Positions 49,376-56,890 of a DNA stretch of 64,000 nt are shown here, piece after piece. Source of the stretch: Halomonas sp. TD01 (GTDB taxonomy: Bacteria; Pseudomonadota; Gammaproteobacteria; Pseudomonadales; Halomonadaceae). Below the pieces are notes generated by a model. The model was not told the DNA's origin, ran no database searches, and saw only the letters and a list, made by a program, of their open reading frames with translations. Both the position numbers and the translations under genes were made by a program. How positions within the stretch are numbered: the first letter of the stretch is position 1; each line of letters begins with the position of its first letter. The stretch spans positions 1,922,001 through 1,986,000 of the forward strand of contig NZ_OV350343.1 in NCBI RefSeq assembly GCF_923868895.1, given 5' to 3'.

Positions 49376-51634
49376 TTACGCGAGAGTTTGCGGGTCAATG
49401 TCGATTGACCAGCGCACTTTGCGTGCCTCTCGATTGGCCTCTAGCCACTGTACCAGCCAGTTAGCAGCCGTGTGGCGCTGGCTACGTTTGTCCGCTGCCA
49501 GCATGATGTGTACATGATAACGGTTTTGACGGCGCTCCATGGGCGCCGGGACAGGGCCTAAACAGCGCACGGGAAGTTTTACTATTGTTAACCATTCCTG
49601 AAGTGCTTGAGCGGCCTGTTGGCCCAAAGCAAGGGCTGCTTCTTCATGGGGGCTTTCAATTCGTAGCAATGCCATAAAGCAAAAAGGGGGCAGCCCGGCG
49701 AGTCGGCGCTCTTCCAAAAGACTGCGTGCGAGTGCGCCATAACCGTGTTCAGCAAGTTGGCTCAAATGCGGGTCATCTGGGTGCAGCGTTTGTACCAGTA
49801 CACGCCCCGGGTGAGCGGCACGCCCTGCGCGACCAGCGACTTGCTCCAGCAACTGCGCGCTGTGCTCCAAAGCGCGAAAGTCGGCAGCGTAGAGCCCGCC
49901 GTCGGCATTGACGACGACAACCAACGTGACATGGGGAAGATGATGTCCTTTCGCTAGCATCTGGGTGCCGACGAGCAAGCAAGGCTCGCCTCGCTGAATT
50001 TCTTTGAGTATCTGCTCAAAACTCTCTTTTTTACGCGTACTGTCGCGGTCAATACGGTGCACGGTAACGTTAGGGAACAGGCCTTGTAGCGTTTCTTCAG
50101 TTCTTTCGGTGCCGCTGCCCAGGGCGCGCAGGTCACCGCTGCCGCATTCGGGGCAAGCATCCGGCAGCGCCCGTCGGCTATCGCAATGGTGGCAGGCTAA
50201 GAGTGGGGGCTGGCGGTGGAGTGTCATGCGTGAGTCGCACTGCCCGCACTCGGCCATCCATCCGCAGCTATGACAAGCCAGTGTCGGTGCGAACCCCCGT
50301 CGGTTGATAAACACTAGCGCCTGTTTACCTGCCTTTAAGGTGCTTTTGATGGCGGCGATGGCGCTAGGCAGGAGCCCGCCCTGGCGTCGCTGATGACGTA
50401 GGTCAATCAACTCAAGCTTAGCTGGTGGGTGCCGGCTAGGGCGTTGGGTAAGCCGCAGATGACGGTAATGACCAGAAAGCGCTTGCTGCAAGCTCTCAAA
50501 CGAAGGCGTTGCGCTGCCTAGTAGTAGGGGAATGTTGTGGTAGTGAGCCCTGGCAACGGCTAAGTCCCGGGCGTGGTAGCGTAGCCCGTCGTGCTGTTTA
50601 TAGGAGCCATCATGTTCCTCGTCGACGATAATGGCCCCTGGGTTTTTGAGGGGAGTGAAAATAGCTGAGCGGGTGCCGATAATCACTAGCGCGCGGCCAT
50701 TGGCAGCGGCCTCCCATACATCCAAGCGCTCTAGATCGGTAAGGCCCGAATGTAGCGCCACTACCGGTACCCTAAATCGGCTCTTGAAACGCGCCAGAGT
50801 TTGAGGAGTGAGGCCTATTTCAGGCACCAGTACCAAAGACTGCTTGCCTTTATCGGCGAGGGCTTCTATCAGTTGAAGATAAATTTCGGTTTTACCACTG
50901 CCGGTCACGCCTTCAAGTAAGCAAGGATGGTAGCTTTCGAGTTTTTCATGCAGTACGGCAAGTGCTGCGGCCTGCTCTCTATTCAGAGGAAGTGATGGCG
51001 AGGCCAGTAGGTTGCCGCCAGCAGGTTGCGCTGCGGTTAGTGTGGTTTCCTGGGCACGGGCGAAGCCTTTTTTTTGCAAGGCTAGAAGCTGTTCACGGGT
51101 GAAACCATGAGCAGTGATTGCTCGGCCAGCCAGCCCATGTGGATGCTGGCGCAGCAGGGCATACAGTTCGGCTTGCTTTGGTGCTCGTTGAAGCGGCAGG
51201 TCACCCCCTGGTGATAGCGGTAGCCACAGGGTTTGTGTTCGTCCCCCCATGGGGTGGCCTTGGCGAAGCCGGGCGGGCATGGCCAGCTGCATGGTATCGC
51301 CTAAGCTGTGCTGGTAATAACGGGCGGCGAAATGGCATAGCCACTGCCAGTCGTTGGGCAGGGGGGCATCGTCGAGCACTTCGCTAATAGCGCGCAGCTT
51401 TCCGTGAGGCAGTTCGCTGCTATTGGCCAGTTTTGTTACCACGCCGACCACTTCCCTGCGGCCAAAGGGGACGCGCACTCTAAGGCCTACCTGCCAGCCG
51501 CAAACCGGTGGTTGGTGTGTTGGTAAATAGTCAAATAAGCGCCGCAGTGGTGATGGCAGGGCGACTTTTAGCACTTGAAACGGTGCTGAGGTCGCGCCTT
51601 GAGGGCGTGCCTGGTTAGAAACAGAGTCGGACAA
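49376..51634 (-). CDS. priA: Primosomal replication-restart helicase PriA
   Basis: A 752-residue 3'-5' helicase that reloads the replisome at stalled forks. The N-terminal 3'-DNA-binding domain is LKVALPSPLRRLFDYLP; Walker A is GVTGSGKTEIYLQLIEAL near residue 245, and the DEEH box is VDEEHDGSYKQHDG. Eight Cys in CHSCGWMAECGQC and CHHC...CPEC bind two zinc ions. TTG at 51634 is chosen as start because GGAGG lies four bases upstream and the family N-terminus follows; earlier starts would run through the rpmE promoter and leader. Confidence 0.94.
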   Translation of the reverse strand: MSDSVSNQARPQGATSAPFQVLKVALPSPLRRLFDYLPTHQPPVCGWQVGLRVRVPFGRREVVGVVTKLANSSELPHGKLRAISEVLDDAPLPNDWQWLCHFAARYYQHSLGDTMQLAMPARLRQGHPMGGRTQTLWLPLSPGGDLPLQRAPKQAELYALLRQHPHGLAGRAITAHGFTREQLLALQKKGFARAQETTLTAAQPAGGNLLASPSLPLNREQAAALAVLHEKLESYHPCLLEGVTGSGKTEIYLQLIEALADKGKQSLVLVPEIGLTPQTLARFKSRFRVPVVALHSGLTDLERLDVWEAAANGRALVIIGTRSAIFTPLKNPGAIIVDEEHDGSYKQHDGLRYHARDLAVARAHYHNIPLLLGSATPSFESLQQALSGHYRHLRLTQRPSRHPPAKLELIDLRHQRRQGGLLPSAIAAIKSTLKAGKQALVFINRRGFAPTLACHSCGWMAECGQCDSRMTLHRQPPLLACHHCDSRRALPDACPECGSGDLRALGSGTERTEETLQGLFPNVTVHRIDRDSTRKKESFEQILKEIQRGEPCLLVGTQMLAKGHHLPHVTLVVVVNADGGLYAADFRALEHSAQLLEQVAGRAGRAAHPGRVLVQTLHPDDPHLSQLAEHGYGALARSLLEERRLAGLPPFCFMALLRIESPHEEAALALGQQAAQALQEWLTIVKLPVRCLGPVPAPMERRQNRYHVHIMLAADKRSQRHTAANWLVQWLEANREARKVRWSIDIDPQTLA

Positions 51635-51663
51635 TTGGCCTCCGGCGTTTAGTTTGCTAGAAT
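51635..51663 (+). promoter_or_regulatory. Candidate rpmE promoter (extended -10)
   Basis: -35 TTGGCC at 51635, 17-base spacer, -10 TAGAAT at 51658 with an extended TGC before it. A start near 51670 would give rpmE a leader of about 110 bases. Confidence 0.55.
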
Positions 51664-51724
51664 GCGCGGCCGCTCTGAATCTATAGGATGGAGCGGTTAA
51701 CCGGTTAGCAGTTTTTTCAAACCC

Positions 51725-51762
51725 GTATGCGGTGCCTGGCAATGGATCAGGTGGCGGCATAC
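51725..51762 (+). promoter_or_regulatory. Structured leader hairpin before rpmE
   Basis: GTATGC (51725-51730) pairs with GCATAC (51757-51762), and CCTG (51735-51738) pairs with CAGG (51748-51751). It ends eight bases before the rpmE Shine-Dalgarno (GAGG, 51770). Its position suits feedback control by the ribosomal protein; the function is inferred. Confidence 0.5.
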
Positions 51763-51779
51763 AGCTCATGAGGCTCAAG

Positions 51780-51995
51780 ATGAAACAAGGTATCCACCCG
51801 AATTACAACACGGTCACCGCTAGCTGTTCTTGTGGTGCAAGCTTCCAAGTTGGTTCTACCTCTGGTCAGGACTTCTCTCTGGACGTGTGCTCCAACTGCC
51901 ACCCGTTTTACACCGGTAAGCAGAAGCAAGCGACCACTGGTGGCCGTGTAGAACGCTTTAACAAGCGTTTCGGCGCTGCCGTTAAGCGCGGCTAA
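51780..51995 (+). CDS. rpmE: Ribosomal protein bL31, zinc-binding form
   Basis: A 71-residue large-subunit protein. [19 protein letters not shown] and [13 protein letters not shown] supply four Cys (CxC...CxxC), the zinc-binding or C+ type, in contrast to the zinc-free paralogue made under starvation. GAGG lies six bases before ATG. A clear terminator follows. Divergent from priA. Confidence 0.97.
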   Translation: MKQGIHPNYNTVTASCSCGASFQVGSTSGQDFSLDVCSNCHPFYTGKQKQATTGGRVERFNKRFGAAVKRG

Positions 51996-52044
51996 TCCTA
52001 ACGGATTTGCGCTGTTGCAAACACACAATGTGTTTTGCAATGAG

Positions 52045-52071
52045 GCCCACGCTACGGCGTGGGCTTTTTAT
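52045..52071 (+). terminator. rpmE terminator
   Basis: The 8-bp stem GCCCACGC / GCGTGGGC with loop TACG is followed by TTTTTATT. Confidence 0.9.
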
Positions 52072-52090
52072 TCTCAGTGGCTCGCTTTTT

Positions 52091-52116
52091 CCCTTTCCCT
52101 TTCCCTTTCCCTTTCC
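52091..52116. repeat. (CCCTTT)4 tract with G-quadruplex potential on minus strand
   Basis: Four perfect CCCTTT hexamers followed by CC. On the minus strand this reads four GGG tracts separated by AAA, the canonical three-tetrad G-quadruplex pattern with 3-base loops. Confidence 0.9.
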
Positions 52117-52404
52117 TGATTGGCCTTTTGAAGACTTATTTGCGCTTAGTGATGACGCATCCATAGCTGCTTTTAAATAGGCACTTTTCCACAGGCTCTT
52201 CCGCACATATTAGCCTGTTGAAAAGTTAGCTTTTTTCTCTTTTTTTAGTGGAATTTATTTCCATAAAATGACGCATTGCATCAATAAGCAAACCTTTATG
52301 GCTGGCATGTTTATGCATAAGTTGCAGCAAATGATATTGAAAAGTTACGAACATGATGGAAACGGAGTTAAAACGACTGTTTTCCTGCAAAGTTTACTAC
52401 GTGC

Positions 52405-52433
52405 TTGAGACGCATGGGTTTTTTCTATATTCT
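52405..52433 (+). promoter_or_regulatory. Candidate sigma-70 promoter of maeB
   Basis: TTGAGA (52405) and TATTCT (52428) with a 17-base spacer; an overlapping TATATT at 52426 gives a 15-base spacer. Transcription would begin about 30 bases before the maeB ATG. Confidence 0.6.
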
Positions 52434-52472
52434 GGAGTGACTTTTCTACTTTAGGCTGATTGGACCTTGACC

Positions 52473-53753
52473 ATGATGGATGCAAATAAGCAAGCGGCTT
52501 TGGATTATCACGCTAAACCGATTCCCGGTAAGCTATCTGTGGAGTTAACCAAACCCACGGCTACCGCGCGTGATCTGGCGCTGGCGTATAGCCCTGGCGT
52601 TGCTGAGCCGGTTCGCGAAATCGCTCGCGAGGCGGAAAATGCGTATCGCTACACTGGTAAAGGGAACCTGGTTGCCGTCATTTCCGACGGAACCGCCATT
52701 CTAGGCCTTGGAAACCTTGGTCCACTGGCCAGTAAGCCGGTTATGGAAGGTAAGGGCGTACTCTTTAAGTGCTTTGCAGGCATTAACTCAGTCGATATTG
52801 AAGTGGATGCTGAAAGCCCGCAGGCGTTTATCGATACGGTGGCGCGTATTGCGGACACCTGGGGCGGCATTAACCTGGAAGATATCAAAGCACCCGAATG
52901 CTTTGAAATCGAAAAAGCCTTGATTGATCGCTGCAGCATTCCGGTATTTCACGATGATCAGCATGGTACGGCCATTGTGACCGCCGCAGGTATGCTCAAT
53001 GCGCTGGATATTGCGGGCAAGCGAATTGAAGATGTGAAGATTGTATGCATGGGCGCGGGAGCTGCAGCGATTGCTTGCATGCGTTTGCTAGTGTCTTGTG
53101 GCGCTAGTAAAGAGAATTTGGTGATGCTTGACCGGCGCGGTGTTATTCACACTGATCGCGATGGCATTAACGAGTATAAAGCTGAATTCGCCCGCAATAC
53201 CGGTATGCGCACACTAGACGATGCCATCGACGGTGCTGATGTGTTTATTGGTCTTTCTGGTCCAGGGCTTCTTTCTGCTGAGCAAGTTAAGAAAATGGCC
53301 GCAGATCCGGTTATTTTCGCCTGTACTAACCCAGATCCGGAAATTCACCCGGCTGTGGCCCGCGAGGCACGCCCTGATGTGATCATGGCCACCGGCCGTT
53401 CGGACTTCCCGAATCAGGTAAATAACGTATTGGGTTTCCCGTTTATTTTCCGAGGTGCTTTAGATGTTCGGGCGACACGCATCAATGAAGCCATGAAGCT
53501 GGCAGCAGTCCACGCTCTGAAGGATCTAGCCCGAGAGCCGGTTCCCCAAGAAGTGTTAGACGCCTACGAGCGCACTGAAATGAGCTTTGGGCGTGAGTAC
53601 ATTATCCCGACACCGGTCGATATTCGCCTGCTAGACCGAGTTTCTTCGGCGGTGGCCCAGGCAGCGGTAGATTCAGGTGTGGCGCGCAAACCTTACCCGG
53701 CACACTATCCGCTCAAAACCATTAATGATGTTTACGGTGCGTCAGTTGTTTAG
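52473..53753 (+). CDS. maeB: Malic enzyme (oxaloacetate-decarboxylating), short form
   Basis: A 426-residue malic enzyme that converts malate to pyruvate + CO2 with NAD(P)+. SPGVAEPVREIAREAENAYRYTGKGNLVAVISDGTAILGLGNLG near residue 40 is the family core; DDQHGTAIVTAAG near residue 164 and the Rossmann motif CMGAGAAAIACMRLL near residue 193 follow. It lacks the phosphotransacetylase-like C-terminal half of long MaeB (about 750 residues). MaeB is chosen by similarity to that N-terminal half; cofactor choice is not certain. ATG 52473 or 52476 start; GGA lies 8 bases upstream of the former. Confidence 0.9.
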   Translation: MMDANKQAALDYHAKPIPGKLSVELTKPTATARDLALAYSPGVAEPVREIAREAENAYRYTGKGNLVAVISDGTAILGLGNLGPLASKPVMEGKGVLFKCFAGINSVDIEVDAESPQAFIDTVARIADTWGGINLEDIKAPECFEIEKALIDRCSIPVFHDDQHGTAIVTAAGMLNALDIAGKRIEDVKIVCMGAGAAAIACMRLLVSCGASKENLVMLDRRGVIHTDRDGINEYKAEFARNTGMRTLDDAIDGADVFIGLSGPGLLSAEQVKKMAADPVIFACTNPDPEIHPAVAREARPDVIMATGRSDFPNQVNNVLGFPFIFRGALDVRATRINEAMKLAAVHALKDLAREPVPQEVLDAYERTEMSFGREYIIPTPVDIRLLDRVSSAVAQAAVDSGVARKPYPAHYPLKTINDVYGASVV

Positions 53754-53769
53754 CACACATTAATGTACC

Positions 53770-53804
53770 CACCAACGCCCGTTTATAGCGGGCGTTGGTG
53801 TTTT
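53770..53804. terminator. Terminator after maeB
   Basis: Perfect 12-base arms CACCAACGCCCG / CGGGCGTTGGTG with a 7-base loop, then TTTT. It lies between convergent maeB and tesB. Confidence 0.85.
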
Positions 53805-53827
53805 GGGGGCCGGTTTTGTTGATCGGT

Positions 53828-54652
53828 TTAGTGTTGCTGAGGATATCGCACCAGCCCCTCTTGAGCGGTAGATGCCACCAAGCGTCCATCGCGACGGTAA
53901 ATATGACCGCGGGCTAAACCACGGGCGCCGCCTGCCCAGGGAGAGTCAATCACGTAAAGTAGCCAGTCATCCAGGCGAGTGTCTTCGTGTAACCACAGTG
54001 CATGATCTAGGCTAGCGATGCGCAGTTTAGGGTCAGTGAATTTAATGCCGTGGGGGACTAGTCCTGTCGTCAGTAGGTTGAAGTCTGACGCGTAGGAAAG
54101 CAGATGTCGGTGCAGTGCTGGGTCATCGGGCAGCGCTCCGCCAGCTAAGCGGAACCATAGACATTGGCCTGCAGGCGATGCATTGTCTGGGTTGCCCTTT
54201 AAATGCAGAAACTCGATAGGGTGGCCTGGGAAGCGGGTATGCTTCACGTCACCACTTTCGATGATGGCTTCCGGTGTGGCTACATTGGGCATCGTGCGTT
54301 GGTGGCTAATGCCCTCTTCCTCGCTTTGAAACGATGCGCTACAGAAGAAAATAGGTCGTCCTTTTTGTATGGCGGTGACGCGACGAGTAGTAAAGCTACC
54401 ACCATCGCGAATCGTGTCTACTTGGTAGACGACGGGGCGGTGAGGGTCGCCGGGACGCAGAAAATAGCCATGCTGTGAGTGTGGGCGGCGATCATCGGGC
54501 ACGGTGCGGGCCGCAGCTGCTAATGCTTGGCCTAATACCTGACCGCCGTAGAGTTGTGGGAAGCCGAGGTCTTGGCTTTGGCCACGAAATAGCGTCTCTT
54601 CAAGTGTTTCCAGCTCTAGTAAGCTTACCAGTAACTTCAGCGCATCGTTCAT
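53828..54652 (-). CDS. tesB: Acyl-CoA thioesterase II
   Basis: A 274-residue double-hotdog thioesterase hydrolysing medium- and long-chain acyl-CoA. LFRGQSQDLGFPQLYGGQVLGQALAAA at residues 21-47; the catalytic Asp is in SLDHALWLHEDTRLDDW near residue 208 and Gln in VASTAQEGLVR near the end. In E. coli TesB a Thr assists; here the equivalent loop reads VIDSPWAGGARG, suggesting Ser. AAGGA precedes the start. An AAAC-N4-GTTT palindrome lies 74 bases upstream. Confidence 0.94.
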   Translation of the reverse strand: MNDALKLLVSLLELETLEETLFRGQSQDLGFPQLYGGQVLGQALAAAARTVPDDRRPHSQHGYFLRPGDPHRPVVYQVDTIRDGGSFTTRRVTAIQKGRPIFFCSASFQSEEEGISHQRTMPNVATPEAIIESGDVKHTRFPGHPIEFLHLKGNPDNASPAGQCLWFRLAGGALPDDPALHRHLLSYASDFNLLTTGLVPHGIKFTDPKLRIASLDHALWLHEDTRLDDWLLYVIDSPWAGGARGLARGHIYRRDGRLVASTAQEGLVRYPQQH

Positions 54653-54724
54653 TCTCGGTATCCTTAGTGCTGTCCGTTTGGCCGCTAATGTTTGCCAGGG
54701 TATCTATGCGGCTATGGCACAATT

Positions 54725-54738
54725 AAAACGATCGTTTT
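54725..54738. promoter_or_regulatory. AAAC-N4-GTTT palindrome between tesB and tadA
   Basis: AAAACGATCGTTTT is a perfect 14-bp palindrome with the AAAC-N4-GTTT core of PsrA-type fatty-acid regulators. It lies in the divergent tesB/tadA promoter region. Confidence 0.5.
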
Positions 54739-54759
54739 GCTACCTTAGCGGAGTTTGTC

Positions 54760-55215
54760 TTGATACGCAGCGACGAATTTTACATGCACCGAGCGCTTGA
54801 CCAGGCACACCTTGCCTTTAAAGAGGGCGAGGTGCCGGTGGGTGCCGTGGTAGTAGATGCTCTAGGCGCTATTATAGGAGTAGGGAGGAACTCACCGGTA
54901 GCCAGTTGCGACCCCAGTGGTCACGCAGAAATTCGCGCGCTGCGGGAGGCGGGGCAGCAGGTGGATAACTATCGCTTAGAGGGCTGCACACTATTTGTGA
55001 CGCTTGAACCATGCATGATGTGTGCGGGTGCCATGGTCCATGCCCGCTTAGCACGCTTGGTGTATGGTGCGGCAGAGCCGCGCACGGGTATGGTCGAATC
55101 AAAAGCCAACCTGCTTGCTCAGCCGTGGTTCAATCATCAAGTAGCCGTCACCAGTGGCGTGCTGGCAGCGCCGGCAAAAAAATTGCTAAAACAGTTTTTT
55201 GCTACGAAACGCTAG
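54760..55215 (+). CDS. tadA: tRNA(adenine34) deaminase TadA
   Basis: A 151-residue zinc-dependent deaminase that makes inosine 34 in tRNA-Arg(ACG). The zinc/catalytic motif HAEIRALREA (His58, Glu60) and PCMMCAGAMVHARL (two Cys) near residue 88 are clear. The start is TTG at 54760 with GCGGAG six bases upstream; starting at the ATG at 54784 would lose part of helix 1 (DEFYMHRALDQA). Divergent from tesB. Confidence 0.95.
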   Translation: MIRSDEFYMHRALDQAHLAFKEGEVPVGAVVVDALGAIIGVGRNSPVASCDPSGHAEIRALREAGQQVDNYRLEGCTLFVTLEPCMMCAGAMVHARLARLVYGAAEPRTGMVESKANLLAQPWFNHQVAVTSGVLAAPAKKLLKQFFATKR

Positions 55216-55261
55216 CCCGCTACTATCGTCAACGAGTGGCGGTATTGGGGGTAGCCAATCA

Positions 55262-56725
55262 TTATTCCACGGGTGGAATAATATCAAAGAGTAACAGAGG
55301 CTCATCGCTAACCAGCGTTTGCCCCAGCTGGAAGAACTGCTGGCGGCTGCGCTCAACGTACTCAATCATCTCGTAGTAGCGACGAATGTTGCGTACATAA
55401 ATGACGGGCTCGCCGCCGCGTGCATAGCCATAGCGAGTTTGGCTATGCCATTTCCGTTGCTGAAGTAGCGGTAGTGCTGCGCGTACATCTTGCCAGCTGT
55501 CTGGGTTGCCGCCGCGCATTTCGGCGATCTTGCGGGCATCGTATAGGTGTCCAAGCCCCACGTTGTAGGCTGCCATCGCCATGTAGAGCCGGTCATTACC
55601 GATAATGCTTTCAGGCAGACGATCTTTAATACTGCGTAAATAGCGTGCACCACCATCAATGCTTTGTGCTGGATTAGTGCGGTCAGCGACGCCCATCTCG
55701 CTGGCGGTAGGGTTGGTGAGCATCATCAGGCCACGCACCCCAGTAGGGGACACTGCGTTAGGGTCCCAGTGAGATTCCTGATAGCCCACGGCGGCCAGTA
55801 GTTTCCAATCAAACCCTGTATCTCGAGCGGCTTTTTTGAAAAGCTCGGTATAGGTTGGCAGACGTTCATCAAGATGGGCTAAAAACGTGCGCGTTCCCAC
55901 ATACTCCAAATAATCATCATGGCCAAAATAACGGCTGACTAGCTGTTCTAGCGTGCCATTTCCCTGTAGCTCCTCAAGGAACCGGTTAGCAGCTTCCAAG
56001 AGGCCCAGCCCGCGCCCGCTGGGCACCGCCCAGGTTAATGATAGCGGCTCTCCCAAGAAGAAGCCGCGCTCGACGTTGGGGAAAAAAAGCCGGTTTAGAC
56101 GAAACTGATGATCAAAAATAATCGCCGCATCCAGCGTGCCGTTTTCCACCCGCGCCAGCAGTTCTGCTACCTCAAGCTCATGGGACTCTTTCCAGCTCAA
56201 ACTTGGATAGTCGCGCTGAAGGGCGAGAAGTGCTTGGCTGGTGCCCGCCTCGCTCAGCGTGCCCAATTCCAAGCCAACTAAATTTTCCGGCTCGTTAATG
56301 CCGTTCAAGCCGCGGCGGTAAACCACCAATGGCTGCATCTGAATAATTGAACGGGTGTAATGAATGCCAGATGAATCTGGCAGCAAGGGCAGTGCTGCTG
56401 CACCCAGGTCACCTTGCCCTCGCACAGCAGGCAACACGCTTTCAGGGTGGTGGCTTGCATTGAGGTTTAAGCTAACGCCCAGGTAATCAGCAAACCGATG
56501 CATCAGTTCATATTCAAAGCCAGTTGGGCCTTGGCGGCCTTCATAGTAGGTGGTTGGCGTGTTGCGGGTATGAATGGTAATAAAATCTTTTGCGGTAATC
56601 TGGGCTAAATGTTCACCTTGCGATACCAGGGAGGCGCGCGGAACTAACGCTAAGAAAAGCGTAGCAATTACTGCGAAATAGGCGCGAGAACGCCTCATAA
56701 AGTGTCGGTAAATCAACGTTAGCAT
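55262..56725 (-). CDS. mltF: Membrane-bound lytic transglycosylase F
   Basis: A 487-residue peptidoglycan lyase with an N-terminal membrane anchor (residues 13-30), a periplasmic binding protein-like regulatory domain (about 45-265, FDHQFRLNRLFFPNVERGF) and a C-terminal SLT domain (about 290-430) with catalytic Glu in VGYQESHWDPNAVSPTGVRG. It cuts glycan to 1,6-anhydro-muropeptides. The start ATG lacks a good Shine-Dalgarno; MRRSRAY nine codons later is an alternative. Divergent from purL, an arrangement also known in E. coli. Confidence 0.94.
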   Translation of the reverse strand: MLTLIYRHFMRRSRAYFAVIATLFLALVPRASLVSQGEHLAQITAKDFITIHTRNTPTTYYEGRQGPTGFEYELMHRFADYLGVSLNLNASHHPESVLPAVRGQGDLGAAALPLLPDSSGIHYTRSIIQMQPLVVYRRGLNGINEPENLVGLELGTLSEAGTSQALLALQRDYPSLSWKESHELEVAELLARVENGTLDAAIIFDHQFRLNRLFFPNVERGFFLGEPLSLTWAVPSGRGLGLLEAANRFLEELQGNGTLEQLVSRYFGHDDYLEYVGTRTFLAHLDERLPTYTELFKKAARDTGFDWKLLAAVGYQESHWDPNAVSPTGVRGLMMLTNPTASEMGVADRTNPAQSIDGGARYLRSIKDRLPESIIGNDRLYMAMAAYNVGLGHLYDARKIAEMRGGNPDSWQDVRAALPLLQQRKWHSQTRYGYARGGEPVIYVRNIRRYYEMIEYVERSRQQFFQLGQTLVSDEPLLLFDIIPPVE

Positions 56726-56890
56726 GGTGTCTTGTTGAGGGGAAACAGTCTGTAACGATACCCAGCCTGAGAGAAGCTGTCACCTTGTTGATTTCGTGTG
56801 GCCGCCGCTTTCCAGTATCATAGAGAGATTGCCGCGCTGCGGCCCATTGATTTCCTGCACGAACTCTTCCTGCTTTAGAGGCTCCCAGAT

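Larger units (their letters stand above)
51996..52472. other. 477-base gap between rpmE and maeB
   Basis: Contains the rpmE terminator, a (CCCTTT)4 tract, an A/T-rich stretch with short chance frames, and a convincing promoter for maeB near its right end. I see no conserved small RNA signature and no small gene with a ribosome-binding site. Confidence 0.6.

Noticed and set aside
49228-49464. Plus-strand frame with a His/Asn/Val-rich start between argS and priA
   Set aside because: The start is a low-complexity CATGTAAATG-like repeat, and most of the frame is antisense to the priA end; no ribosome-binding site.
51982-52206. Minus-strand frame with a Gly-Lys repeat (GKGKGKGK)
   Set aside because: The repeat is just the translation of the (CCCTTT)n tract; the frame overlaps the rpmE end and terminator and lacks a ribosome-binding site.
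52297-52407. 36-codon plus-strand frame between rpmE and maeB
   Set aside because: No Shine-Dalgarno, several nested ATGs and no recognisable protein pattern.
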